From assembly GCA_023974075.1 (NCBI GenBank), contig CM043793.1, positions 7,620,788 through 7,684,787 on the forward strand: DNA of 64,000 nucleotides. The letters run 5' to 3'. The first letter of the stretch is position 1, and every line of letters starts with the position of its first letter. Below the pieces are notes generated by a model, which saw only the letters and a program-made list of their open reading frames with translations, did not search any database and was not told where the DNA came from. This DNA is from Chaenocephalus aceratus. Its lineage: Eukaryota > Chordata > Actinopteri > Perciformes > Channichthyidae. The position numbers and the translations under genes are program-made. Below, piece by piece: positions 53,601 through 64,000 of this stretch.

Positions 53601-56600
53601 ATTCTTGTTTATTAATAACAACTTTTATACCGGTTTACTTTATTCTCTTATTTTTTTATAACTATAATGATAATATAAAGATGTGCCTTTACCTCACTGG
53701 TTGGAGAAAAAGCTTCTTATATTCGTTAGCATAGCTAGCTAACCAGATGCTAATAACATCAAAGTTATTGACTGTATGATCAGTATGACAGATCGCCACT
53801 GGGCTTACAACTAAAGACACAGCCACGCAAAAACTGCAGCATGTGTATGGCTCCTTATGGGTACTGCAATTTTTGGAAGTGCCGGAGCGGAGCTGCGTTC
53901 TGGTCGTTCTGGTGCTTTCCGTCAGAACTACACCCCTGTCAGACGAGACATATACCACGTGATGACACGTTTGGCTTGTGTTGTGTTCAAGGACCCTGAC
54001 CGTGGCCAGGAAAAACAGGCACTCACTTTTAATTATTTTGCGGTCTAAATTTCTTTAATTTTTTTCTTTTTTGCGTGTGTTTATAAATTACCTCGAGGGC
54101 CACACCAAATGGTCTCGCGGGCCGTATACGGCCCGGGGGCCGGAGGTTCCCCACCCCTGCTTTAGTGCCTCACCATGTCTCCAGTGAGGAGCTGAAGCAG
54201 TAGGACTTTCCGTTGGAGAGTCCAACGACTGGAACGCCCTGCTGGGTCAGCAGAGACTGAGACACTGTGGTGTCAGCACCTACACACAAAACAAAATGTG
54301 TTCACGGGGAGACAGCATGACTGCATTTTACATACTCATTCAAATTGTATTTTATAAAAGTTAAATCATATAAAAGTTAAATCATATAAATGAAGCCATC
54401 TTCATGTGAAAGAACGTATTTTTTACATTCATGAAGAAGATTCCAACAAAACATATTGAATGTACTTCAATAGGAATAGGTTAACTTTTTAATAACTACA
54501 AAAGTTTGGTATCCATCTCATGTATGCGAGTTAAACAGAGCTAGATTCATGATGTGGTTAGCCTAGCTTAGCATGTAGATTGGAAGCAGGGGGATCTGTG
54601 AGCCTGGTTCTATACAAGGAAACACCTCTACTTTATGTTTGCTCTAATTGGCAGTTATACAGTAAATTAAATAATACTTGACAGAAATGAAAAAATAAAA
54701 GTAGGGTGCTGGAACTATTTTCCAACACTTATCACACAGGCATGAGATTGATATAGTCAACCTTGAGTCCCACAATGTCGACTGCTCTGTGTCAATCCCA
54801 TTCTGCAGTGTCTTACCTGGTAAAATGCTCAGCAGAGACTCGTTCTTCACCAGAGCCTTTTGTTTATGAACATCCCTGCAAACAGACGGAACACAAATGA
54901 ACAGCTGGATAACAATCATCATAATGTCTAGAACAATCTAGCACATGTGATCACCAACAGAATGTATCCGGGCTCACCAGACAGACAGCGCAGCCCCAGC
55001 CGTCAGAGCCATGACAAAGTGGGCCGAGCAGTGCAGAGCTGACACAGGCGTGGCCAGCTGAATGGCAGGAAGCAGCCGCCGCCCACAGGAAGAGAACACT
55101 GACAACATCCTGTCCTGACAGGCAACCGCGAGGATGTCACTGAGGGAGAGAAGAGCAGAGTCAGAGATGTTGTTTTATTTATTTACAAAATCAATTAATA
55201 GTCTAGTTGCCAGCCGATAGAGTCCTAATGCGAACTCTGAACTGTTGAGTACCCCACAGCTTTATGTAAGAAATGTCTGGTACAGGTCCCCAGCAGATAG
55301 AAACTGCCAGATGCTAACTTGTTGGGCAATTTGCACAATTAGCATGAATTACCATTTGCCGACAATAGCTAAATAATTGTTTGGCCAATTTGGAAAATGT
55401 TGGTGTGGTTTTGGAGGTTATTGAGGACATTGAATCATTTTCTAACATTATTACGATCAAAGTGCCCTAACACTTTAAAATCAAACCAAAATTCATCTAC
55501 ATCAGCCCCTCGGGAGTACTCGTACTGTATGGCCACTTTCTGGTTAAAACTGACATTTCTTTATCCTGGAATTGTCAGAGATTGATCCAACATCCTCATT
55601 TACCTCCAAAACCACACCAACATTTTCCAAATCAGCCATGCCCTTTTTTAGCTATTAGTTGCATTATGCTCATTAATGCTTATTAATGCAATCTATGCCA
55701 ATTGTGCAAATTGGCCAACATATGCAAGTTACCATTAGGCAGTTTATTTGTGCTGGGGACCCGTATTATACATTTCTAACATAAGACCTTTGGGACACTC
55801 AACATGTCCTGGTTCCCAATGCTGGCAAGTAGACGACAATGAAAGACAGCTGAGGGAGTGTGTGTGTGTGTGTGTGTGTGTGACGCGCTGAGCCTCGTAC
55901 CTGCTCCCTGCAGCAGTGATCACTGAGCTGGGCAGCAGTGTGTTCCAGTCCCGTCCGTCTCTGGAGCATCGCAGCTGGCTGAGCTTTGAACCCGCAACTA
56001 CCGACACCTCGTTCTCCACCTCCAGGAACATAGATGGCTCCATGCTTACCTACACACACACACACACACACACACAAGTTTCAGCGTTTCCGTCAAAAGA
56101 AATTCAATTTACCCGACAGATGGGAGATGCTCTGGACGAATGTTATCTGTGTTTGTTATCGAGTTATTTAATTGATAAAAAGGGCTTTTTAAAGAATGAC
56201 ATAATCAAGGCATGTATATTATTTATATTTATATAGAGACATTTGAGCCTGCATAACGGCTGATAACGGGTGCTGTGCTATCTGTACCGAGGTGCCTATG
56301 AGGCACCAGTTATGGCTCGTTTGAAAGGATATGCAACGTGTCCCATGTCAGGGTCTAAGGACAGAGGGGGTCGTATTCTACGTGGAGAGAGTCAGCAGCT
56401 TCAGGTTCCTCGCTGTCCACATCGCTGAGGACCTGACATGGACTCTTCACACCACCACCATCACCAAAAGAGCTGACAGCGGCTCTTCTTCCTCCGCAGG
56501 CTGAGGAGGTTCAACATGGACTCCAGGATACTCTGCAACTTCTACAGGTGCTCCATAGAGAGCATCCTGACCTTCTACAGGTGCTCCATAGAGAGGATCC

Positions 56601-59600
56601 TGACCTTCTACAGGTGCTCCATAGAGATCTGACTACAGGCCATAGAGATCCTGACTACAGGTGCTCCATAGAGAGCATCCTGACCTTCTACAGGTGCTCC
56701 ATAGAGAGCATCCTGACCTTCTACAGGTGCTCCATAGAGAGCATCCTGACTACAGGTGCTCCATAGAGAGCATCCTGACCTTCTACAGGTGCTCCATAGA
56801 GAGGATCCTGACTACAGGTGCTCCATAGAGAGGATCCTGACCTTCTACAGGTGCTCCATAGAGAGCATCCTGACCTTCTACAGTTGCTCCATAGAGAGCA
56901 TCCCTGACCTTCTACAGGTGCTCCACAGAGAGAGATTCCTGACCTTCTACAGGTGCTCCATATAGAGCATCCTGACCTTCTACAGGTGATCCATAGAGAG
57001 GATCCTGACCTTCTACAGGTGCTCCATAGAGAGCATCCTGACTTCTACGGTGCTCCACAGAGAGGATCCTGAACCTTCTACATGTGCTCCATATAGAGCA
57101 TCCTGACCTTCTACAGGTGCTCCCTAGAGAGGATCCTGACCTTCTACAGGTGCTCCATCGAGAGGATCCTGACCTTCTACAGGTGCTCCATAGAGAGCAT
57201 CCTGACCTTCTACAGGTGCTCCACAGAGAGGATCCTGACCTTCTACAGGTGCTCCATAGAGAGGATCCTGACCTTCTACAGGTGCTCCATAGAGAGGATC
57301 CTGACCTTCTACAGGTGCTCCATAGAGAGCATCCTGACCTTCTACAGGAGCACCATAGAGAGCATCCTGACCTTCTTCAGGTGCTCCATAGAGAGGATCC
57401 TGACCTTCTACAGGTGCTCCATAGAGAGCATCCTGACCTTCTACAGGAGCACCCTAGAGAGCATCCTGACCTTCTACAGGAGCTCCATAGAGAGCATCCT
57501 GACCTTCTACAGGTGCACCCTAGAGAGGATCCTGACCTTCTACAGGTGCTCCATAGAGAGCATCCTGACCTTCTTCAGGTGCACCCTAGAGAGGATCCTG
57601 ACCTTCTACAGGTGCACCATAGAGAGCATCCTGACCTTCTACAGGAGCACCATAGAGAGCATCCTGACCTTCTACAGGTGCACCCTAGAGAGGATCCTGA
57701 CCTTCTACAGGTGCTCCATAGAGAGCATCCTGACCTACAGGTGCTCCATAGAGAGGATCCTGACCTTCTACAGGTGCTCCATAGAGAGCATCCTGACCTT
57801 CTACAGGTGCTCCATAGAGAGGATCCTGACCTTCTACAGGTGCACCATAGAGAGGATCCTGACCTACAGGTGCTCCCTAGAGAGGATCCTGACCTACAGG
57901 TGCTCCATAGAGAGGATCCTGACCTTCTACAGGTGCTCCAGAGAGAGGATCCTGACCTACAGGTGCTCCCTAGAGAGGATCCTGACCTACAGGTGCTCCA
58001 TAGAGAGCCCTGACCTTCTACAGGTGCACCAGAGAGCATCCTGACCTTCTACAGGTGCTCCATAGAGAGCATCCTGACCTACAGGTGCTCCATAGAGAGG
58101 ATCCTGACCTTCTACAGGTGCTCCATAGAGAGCATCCTGACCTACAGGTGCTCCATAGAGAGGATCCTGACCTTCTTCAGGTGCTCCATAGAGAGCATCC
58201 TGACCTTCTACAGGTGCTCCATAGAGAGGATCCTGACCTTCTACAGGTGCTCCATAGAGAGGATCCTGACCTTCTACAGGTGCTCCATAGAGAGGATCCT
58301 GACCTACAGGTGCTCCCTAGAGAGGATCCTGACCTTCTACAGGTGCTCCATAGAGAGGATCCTGACCTTCTTCAGGTGCTCCATAGAGAGGATCCTGACC
58401 TTCTACAGGTGCACCATAGAGAGCATCCTGACCTTCTACAGGTGCACCCTAGAGAGGATCCTGACCTACAGGTGCACCATAGAGAGGATCCTGACCTTCT
58501 ACAGGTGCACCCTAGAGAGGATCCTGACCTACAGGTGCACCATAGAGAGCATCCTGACCTACAGGTGCACCCTAGAGAGGATCCTGACCTACAGGTGCAC
58601 CATAGAGAGGATCCTGACCTTCTACAGGTGCTCCATAGAGAGGATCCTGACCTACAGGTGCACCATAGAGAGGATCCTGACCTACAGGTGCACCATAGAG
58701 AGGATCCTGACCTTCTACAGCTGCATCCCTCAACCGTAAGACTTTACAGAGGGTGGTGAAAGCTGCACAGAACATCTCCAGGACGGAGCTGCCATCCATG
58801 GAGGACCTCTACTCCCAGCGGCTCAGGAAGAAAGCCCTCAGGATTATCAAAGACCCCCATCACCCCAGCCACAAACTGTTCTGTCTGCTGCCGTCTGGCA
58901 GGCGGTACCTCAGCATCAGGACTAACACCACCACGCAGGGACAGCTTCATCCCACAGGCCAGAAGACTGTTAAACACCTGAACTGTTGAAACAACATCCA
59001 CAATATTCATCTGGCTGCTACTTACAAAATATTTATCCATTACTAATATATCATATTTCAATGACTGGCATAGAGACTCTTATTGCACTATTTCAAACTA
59101 TTTTCTTCTTGTATTTATTATTTACTTGCACTATATTTTTCTGTCTGTGTTTTGTGTTGCTCTGTTGGAGGAGCCTGTGACACAAGATTTACCGGACTTC
59201 TACTGATTATTCTGATATATACCGGCTTTATGGAAACACTGAAGTTTATATATAGAGCATTGCCTGAGCGGAGAATTTGTACAGATCAAAGACTTACGAT
59301 TGAGTTTAAAGTGACGCTGCTTTCAAAGGAACTAGATATGAAATAGCACCACACACACACACACGCACACACACACACACTACCTGCAGACTGAAGGTCT
59401 TCTTTATACTGGGTGTTGGCAGTTTGAGAGCAGCGACAGGAGGGGGAGGCGCTGCCACCCTGCTTGGCTCCCGCTCTGCGCCGAGAGTCATCTGACAGGA
59501 AAAGGGTTTAATCATGTTTTTTATAAAAGAAATGAATGTTCTCTTCGTTCTCATCGATTAACAAGTTCATTTGTAATCTCAATCTTTTCACTCTTTCCCT

Positions 59601-62600
59601 CCATCTCGTTACCTGAGGGAATGGTTGGGCGGTGGGTGCAGCCATCTTGTCTTTCCTGGGCCGTCCCTTCTTCCTCTTCTCCACCACCTCTCCTGCATCG
59701 ATCAGCAGCTCGGGTTTCCTCTTGCCCAACATCAGGTTTTTGTTGATCGAGGCCATTTTGTCTTCGCTGTCGCTGCTGGTGTCGTCTTTGGATTTCAAGT
59801 CTTTCAGAGAGGAGAGGCCGTCTTTGGGCCTGCTGGTTGACGATACAAATAAGTCAAGATTTGGTTTTGTATGTCATCTTTGAGCTTTTTCTTAACCTCA
59901 CACTGTACCACTTGAGTCAATCACCTGTCCAGAGGCATGAGTCCAGAGATGGAGGATATGACGGCCGTGACCCCCGTTGTGGCCTTTGACCTCTCGTGAA
60001 CCTCGAGTCCAAAGCTTTCATCGGCTCGATCTTGGAGGCAGAAGTGAGCAGCAGACTGGACTTCAGACTGGAATGCAAGGAAACAGACATGAACCCTCCT
60101 GTCATGCTTGTTTCTCCTTCCTTACTTTGATGTTTGGTCTGTTTTAACGGCTCTTACATTAGCACAAAAAACATTCATCTTCACCAAATTGTATTTAGCA
60201 CACTAAGAGCTGCAAACCATGTCTCAGAGTACAGGTTTACACGAATACCTACAAAGACTAGACACAGACAATGTGTCAAATGTGGGTGTGTACTAGCTGA
60301 TGGAGGAATATCATCGAGGGTTACCAATTCATTTCCTATGGCAGTCACTTTTGACCAGAAATAATAAACATCATAGGTGTTACAAGTTGACTACACACAA
60401 ACAATTCAATGAAAGTTGCAATCAGCATTTTCTTTTTATCTTCAAATGTCTACTTTGGAATTAATGAATCGGTCAGATTTGACCAAAACATGACAAGAGG
60501 GTTAAGACTGGATTGGGGAAGCCACCAGAAACCCAGTTCTCACATGTATGAATAGAGTTCTGCTTTTGGGTCTGGAGGGAAAAGTGTGTGAGATAACCAA
60601 AGCAGCATATAATGCAAGGAAAGTTAAATGAGATATACACAACATCAAAGTTCTTTACAAACATGAACAACATAAAGAGCATTAAGAAATAGTGCAATAG
60701 CATCACATTATAAACTGATCATTTGTTTTGTTGCATGTATGTGTTCAAAAGAGCGAGCTTTCCAGTTAGGAATTGAACAAGCACATAAAAAAAAAACAAG
60801 AAAAGAGAAAAAAGCTCGTACCCGTCCTCCAGGCCCTTTGTGGCGCTGTTGGGTGGAGGCGAGGTGAGCATGGGGTCGTGGATGGGCCGAAGCCCCAGAG
60901 AAGAGGCCTGTCCTGGGCTGGAGTCTGAGCTGAGCTGGGAGGTGAGCTGGTTGGACATGGAGGAGCCCGACGGCAGGATGGGAGCGCTGTTGAACAGAGC
61001 GGGAGAGAAATCCCTGCACAGAAAGAGAAACTGTTGGTGAGCTTTCTCCTCGGCATGTTTCTAAACGTGCCGAGTGCACAGCTCTCAGTGAGGAGGCCCA
61101 TAAGGGAGTTAGACAATAATAATAATAACGTTGACAGAATGGACAATGTATTTCCACAATAGTATTAGTATTTTTAACAAATTTACTCAATCATCCACTT
61201 TAAAAAAATATATATATATATATATTTTAATTATTAAATGTTTGGCATTTTTGCATAAATGGGAAATGATGTTAAATTGTTTATTTTGCACTTAATGTTT
61301 CTACATTTACTCAACAATAAATTGTGTGTGTATATATATATATATATGTATGTGTGTGTATATACACACACACATACATATATATATATCTTTAAGTGTA
61401 CACGATCGTTTCCCTACCCGGTGTCCAGCTGAGCAATGCAGAGCGGTGTGATTCGTCTTCGTCCGTCTGCAGTTCTCGTCTCAACCTGTTTCTTCAGGAG
61501 GGTCTGAAGACAAGACAACAACATAAGTACAAGAAAATGTAAGCTCCAAAAATATGTATTTTGCCAACCATTGAAAATACAGCCCTGAAAGCCATTGATA
61601 TTTATCTTTTATTTCTAAAACGTTTTTATAATCGTTACCTAATCTCTCTGTATTGTCTATCTAAATATAAACATTTGGGAGAGAAGCGTCCTCTGGAGGG
61701 AACGTTGGGATTGTAGTCTTTGCAGACCATTAACATACAAAGAAAACTCCAACAGATGTAATAGGGCCCCTTTAACCCAAAGTTGTAAATAGATTTGATA
61801 AACATAGGATTTAGATGAAATTGAGTGTTTTTTTATTTTATTAATCTTTGCAGATTCTGAAACTTGATTTTGTGAATATATATTTTTGTAAAATATTTGT
61901 ATGAAAATCAGACAAATGAAGAAATAATAAGATGAATTCAATGAAAATCTTAGTTTTTATCCTGAACCAACTCAACACTTTGTGCAGCTTGTTGGAAGTT
62001 TAAATCTAGTGTCCCACCTTCCTGATGTCCTCGAGAGACTCTCCGTTCATCATGCTGTTGAGCTTAGGGGCCGAGGATTCAGGCCCGGCGCTGCCCAGCC
62101 CTGAGTTGGCCTGGATTGAGTTCTGGCGCTCCTGCTGGTATTTGAGCATCTCAGGGTTCTCGATGATGGTGGTGGAGAGCTGAGCCTCTGTGCTGGTTAT
62201 AGCCAGACTCTTACCGTAGATGTTCTGATGGATGCTGTTCTGTATGTCAGAGAAATGACAGGACATTGTTCTTATTCGGGCTTGATAGAATGATGGAGGA
62301 AAGGACAGCATCCAACAAGAGAACAAAGTAGAGACAAAAGAAAGGAAGGGAAATAAAAGCCGACGTAACAAGGTTGGGCAGGTTCATTTTTCTTTTGTTT
62401 GGTGCAAAGAAAACATATTGATAAATGATATTGATTGATTTTGAGTGTCCTAATAAAAGCCAACTAGTGTGTGTGTGTGGGAGAGAGAGAGAAACTCTTT
62501 GGGATTGTAGCCTTGACTGACCATTACAGTACAACACAATACGTTCAAGGGAAAACCCCAAAAAGCATTATGGGTGCCCTTAAAACCATTTTTACAACCT

Positions 62601-63020
62601 GCTGCTAGAACTGAAATGTGTATTATAGCAGCTTGCTTCTCTTGAAAAGAAAAAAACTTACATTTTAAGGCAAAACCAAGATGTTTTCTTGTTTAACTTT
62701 ATTTTTGTAACAGTCAACAGAAAAAGAAAAAAAACAGCAAAATTCCACAAAGGCTTAATCTAGATTAATTGAAGTTATTTGTTTTTGTTTATAAATTAAG
62801 CATGAGTCCTAAAACCTGGGAATGAGTTTGCGAGCCAGCCTACAAAAATACGTCATGCCTGCACCACTCTGTTAAGGCAAATAACTAAGTTGGTGTCTAA
62901 CCTTCTCCTCCTCGTTTAGCGGGTCTCCCAGTTCATCCAGTGAGAAGTCCAGGTAGGCCACAGTGCCGTCCATCGAACACACCAACATCCCCAGACCTGT
63001 CAGAGTCCTGACACACACAC

Positions 63021-63060
<40 letters not shown>

Positions 63061-63295
63061 TACATGTCACTTGTTAGACGCTTTTATCCAAAGCGACTCA
63101 CACACTCAATACTGTGGACAATCCCCACAGGAGCAATTTAGGGTGACGTGTCTCAGGGACACAACGACATGCTGACTGCAGTGGGGTTTGAACCTGTGAC
63201 CCCTTGAATACAACACCAACTCACCAGGATATGTCCATAATCGATTTATCAAACAGATCATGGATGACCACCAGAGGGCGCTTCAGAGAGGTCAG
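50519..63295 (-). CDS. hira: HIRA histone H3.3 chaperone, 3' sixteen exons (5' part off window)
   Basis: Sixteen exons give 704 residues, matching the region of human HIRA from about residue 320 to its end. HIRA with UBN1, CABIN1 and ASF1A deposits histone H3.3 independently of replication in the nucleus. Visible parts, in order: the last WD strands (KRPLVVIHDLFDKSIMDISW, GMLVCSMDGTVAYLDFS), the ASF1-binding B domain (GESLEDIRK, TADGRRRITPLCIAQLDTG), a basic stretch (EKRKKGRPRKDK), and the C-terminal domain that binds CABIN1 and mediates trimerisation (MYLEVENEV-like block, LAFLENQLASALTLQSAQEY, ELCKELLGPVH), ending LRNK-stop. One base is missing in the exon at 59925-60067. Identification is firm. 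Confidence 0.96.
51082..51170 (-). CDS. hira: HIRA exon (C-domain)
   Basis: The exon encodes SEFRLRELCKELLGPVHKSA; donor CTG|GTACAA; phase 1 in, 0 out. Confidence 0.92.
51657..51820 (-). CDS. hira: HIRA exon (C-domain)
   Basis: The exon encodes MTLAFLENQLASALTLQSAQ and EYRYWLLIYTRFLVNEG; acceptor CCTGCAG, donor GAAG|GTAGCA. Confidence 0.96.
51910..52032 (-). CDS. hira: HIRA exon (C-domain)
   Basis: The exon encodes GDSMVQCADFRSCLPTQDAP and SSGPLAVMQGRN; phase 2 at both ends. Confidence 0.93.
52530..52885 (+). repeat. 34-bp tandem repeat array, about ten units
   Basis: The unit is CTAGCTAGCTATTTAAAACG plus TTTATCCATTACTT. Variants have TTCGAG or TGGAAG before CTAGC. It lies in a HIRA intron. 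The unit contains AGCTAGCT and TTTAAA palindromes. Confidence 0.92.
53095..54159. mobile_element. 1,065-bp non-autonomous hAT element in a HIRA intron
   Basis: The ends CAGGGGTGGGGAACC and GGTTCCCCACCCCTG are inverted repeats, and CTTTAGTG is duplicated at 53087-53094 and 54160-54167. The interior shares a CCCCCGGGA-polyT-AAATGT(T/C)GAAGTTAAA block with the hAT at 30730-31679. Confidence 0.95.
54174..54279 (-). CDS. hira: HIRA exon
   Basis: The exon encodes DTTVSQSLLTQQGVPVVGLS and NGKSYCFSSSLETW. Its donor lies 14 bp from the hAT element. Confidence 0.94.
54817..54875 (-). CDS. hira: HIRA exon
   Basis: The 59-bp exon encodes WDVHKQKALVKNESLLSILP; donor CCAG|GTAAGA; phase 2 in, 1 out. Confidence 0.93.
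54978..55139 (-). CDS. hira: HIRA exon
   Basis: The exon encodes ILAVACQDRMLSVFSSCGRR, LHCSAHFVMALTAGAALSV; acceptor CCCTCAG, donor TCTG|GTGAGC. Confidence 0.94.
55901..56049 (-). CDS. hira: HIRA exon between two (TG/CA) tracts
   Basis: The exon encodes VSMEPSMFLEVENEVSVVAG and LRCSRDGRDWNTLLPSSVI. The acceptor is TGTGTGTAG|GTAAGC, so the polypyrimidine tract is a (TG)n microsatellite; the donor AGCAG|GTACGA is followed by another. Confidence 0.92.
56380..58990 (+). mobile_element. L2-type LINE ORF fragment with a 2.2-kb internal minisatellite
   Basis: The + strand starts SFRFLAVHIAEDLTW, LRRLRRFNMDSRILCNFYRC and ends RVVKAAQNISRTELPSMEDL, LRKKALRIIKDPHHPSHKLF, LLPSGRRYLS, the C-terminal part of a fish L2-type reverse-transcriptase ORF. 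In place of a single RCSIESILTG segment, about 65-70 tandem copies occur between 56540 and 58735. Confidence 0.85.
56540..58735 (+). repeat. 30/33-bp minisatellite, about 65-70 units
   Basis: The long unit is GCTCCATAGAGAGCATCCTG plus ACCTTCTACAGGT (33 bp); the short unit lacks TTC (30 bp). Variant positions are CATAGAG/CCTAGAG, GAGCATC/GAGGATC and TGCTCC/TGCACC/AGCACC. All unit lengths are multiples of three, so frames stay open for up to 309 codons. These ORFs are not evidence of a gene. Confidence 0.95.
59384..59491 (-). CDS. hira: HIRA exon
   Basis: The exon encodes VAAPPPPVAALKLPTPSIKK and TFSLQ; the donor GCAG|GTAGTG runs directly into a (TG)n tract. Confidence 0.9.
59613..59829 (-). 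CDS. hira: HIRA exon (basic region)
   Basis: The exon encodes SKDDTSSDSEDKMASINKNL and VVEKRKKGRPRKDK, a likely nuclear signal. Two acceptors 3 bp apart (CCAG/CAG, 59832 or 59829) are possible. Confidence 0.92.
59925..60067 (-). CDS. hira: HIRA exon with one missing base
   Basis: The exon encodes TSASKIEPMKALDSRFT, then the frame shifts at about 59994-59997 (CTCTCGTGAA; one C short). With one base added it continues ERSKATTGVTAVISSISG and meets exon 59613-59829 in the right phase. Confidence 0.9.
60822..61013 (-). CDS. hira: HIRA exon
   Basis: The exon encodes DFSPALFNSAPILPSGSSMS and PIHDPMLTSPPPN; phase 2 at both ends; donor ACGG|GTACGA. Confidence 0.9.
61320..61392 (+). repeat. (TA)/(TG) palindromic microsatellite
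   Basis: TATATATATATATGTATGTG followed by its mirror ACACACACATACATATATAT can form a hairpin. Confidence 0.9.
61418..61503 (-). CDS. hira: HIRA exon (ASF1-binding B domain)
   Basis: The exon encodes LLKKQVETRTADGRRRITPL and CIAQLDTG. RRRITPL is the core of the B domain that binds ASF1A. Confidence 0.96.
62018..62239 (-). CDS. hira: HIRA exon
   Basis: The exon encodes IHQNIYGKSLAITSTEAQLS, IIENPEMLKYQQERQ and NGESLEDIRK; phase 0 at both ends. Confidence 0.95.
62902..63007 (-). CDS. hira: HIRA exon (WD strand)
   Basis: The exon encodes TGLGMLVCSMDGTVAYLDFS and LDELGDPLNEEEK. The acceptor is the end of a (TG)n tract, TGTGTCAG. Confidence 0.95.
63010..63059 (+). repeat. (CA)n microsatellite at a HIRA splice acceptor
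   Basis: About 50 bp of CA with one CG, starting 3 bp from the HIRA exon edge. Confidence 0.96.
63060..63210 (-). repeat. tRNA-derived SINE, reverse orientation
   Basis: CATTACATGTCACTTG, GACGCTTTTATCCAAAGCGA and ACACAACGACATGCTGACTG match the SINE at 204-330. Confidence 0.65.
63225..63295 (-). CDS. hira: HIRA exon (most 5' in window)
   Basis: The exon encodes LTSLKRPLVVIHDLFDKSIM and DISW; acceptor CTTCCTCAG, donor CCTG|GTGAGT. Upstream exons lie beyond the window. Confidence 0.95.
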
Positions 63296-63477
63296 CTGAG
63301 GAAGAGCATCGGACAGAAAGCTTTAGAATCTAACTTGTTACTTTTACATATTTAGGATCTATATACTGCAAAATCATTTAAATAAAATACTAGGGCTGAA
63401 CCAAATAGTTTGAAGCTTTATTCATTAAATGGATATTGAAATTATTAATGATTTTTTTTCTTGTATGTCCATACATT

Positions 63478-63932
63478 GTTTAAACCCTGTCATTTGAAGG
63501 CTACCTAAAATGTAAGTTTAATTGTCTTACTTTAACAAAGTGATCGCACGATTCCTTTAGATTTTATTGCAGATCTGCTGTAAGCTAGCTAGCTAACGTA
63601 GCTAACATAGTCATTTTAAATATACTGACAAAACTTACAATTACGAAACAGCTAACTCTGCCAAGAGTGACACCATATAATCCCAGATCATCAACAAGCG
63701 CTCCGGTCCCAGCTGTGTGCGTCACCTTTTAGCGTCCCACCTTTTCTTTTAAGCTTCTTGCAGCGTTTCGTTTATGCAGCGCTTTTAGCAAACGTTTCCT
63801 CGGTTGACGGATGGCTCTTGCATGTGTTTCGGCACATTTGTGTTTTCCCATCGGCATCATGTTTTGAAACTGCAGTGCGTATCTTTTAATGGAAGTGTTT
63901 TGGGCCGTTTTAGCGTGTTTGCAACGTACTTC
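63478..63932. repeat. MITE family A copy 6, partial
   Basis: CAGATCTGCTGTAAGCTAGC, CAACAAGCGCTCCGGTCCC and TTTTGGGCCGTTTTAGCG match family A. The left part is missing. Confidence 0.6.
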
Positions 63933-64000
63933 CATACTTGACTGTTAATAACATGACATTAGCTGTTTAGTTTGTTATTGTTTATCTGGCAACAGGGTGT

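Noticed and set aside
57084..58759. 309- and 234-codon ORFs of a repeating 11-residue unit
   Set aside because: They arise from a 30/33-bp minisatellite in a LINE fragment within a HIRA intron; no start context, splice sites or conservation.

Overview
The window is vertebrate genomic DNA, almost certainly from a ray-finned fish and probably a percomorph teleost. The evidence is three intron-split vertebrate genes with canonical GT/AG junctions, embedded in repeats typical of teleosts: a Rex3-like LINE, L2-type LINE 3' ends, tRNA-derived SINEs, many short inverted-repeat transposons, and long (CA)n/(TG)n tracts. There are no operons or bacterial features.

Layout. NUDT12 (peroxisomal NAD(P)H/NAD-capped-RNA diphosphatase) lies on the + strand at 2340-13909 in seven coding exons. 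A short class I cytokine receptor of the gp130 family, best matching IL12RB1 in domain order and length, lies tail-to-tail with it on the - strand at 15154-43966 in fifteen coding exons. The 3' two thirds of HIRA (histone H3.3 chaperone) lies on the - strand at 50519-63295 in sixteen exons; its WD-repeat 5' part is beyond the right edge. I assigned each exon by splice sites, by matching intron phase across every junction, and by protein resemblance recalled for the family.

The most interesting object is an 8,060-bp DNA transposon at 33193-41252 inside intron 3 of the receptor gene. It has 440-500 bp terminal inverted repeats, a 6-bp target duplication (GAAATG), and two converging spliced genes. 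One is a retroviral-integrase-fold (rve) DDE transposase on +. The other is a five-exon, 745-residue protein on - with a SAM-like domain, a conserved unnamed middle domain, a possible SUMO-interacting motif, a ubiquitin-interacting motif and a HECT ubiquitin-ligase end that keeps the catalytic cysteine. Both reading frames are open. I believe it belongs to the group Repbase calls IS3EU, but that name is from memory.

The rest is a record of nested transposition: a four-layer nest at 29905-32520, a three-layer nest in NUDT12 intron 5 ending about 30 bp before exon 6, and several hAT elements with exact 8-bp duplications. A LINE ORF fragment in a HIRA intron carries a 2.2-kb in-frame expansion of a 30/33-bp unit.

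Two coding indels in NUDT12 and one in HIRA, each changing a short run or duplicated base, suggest residual assembly errors rather than gene death. A nonsense codon in receptor exon 3 is harder to dismiss.
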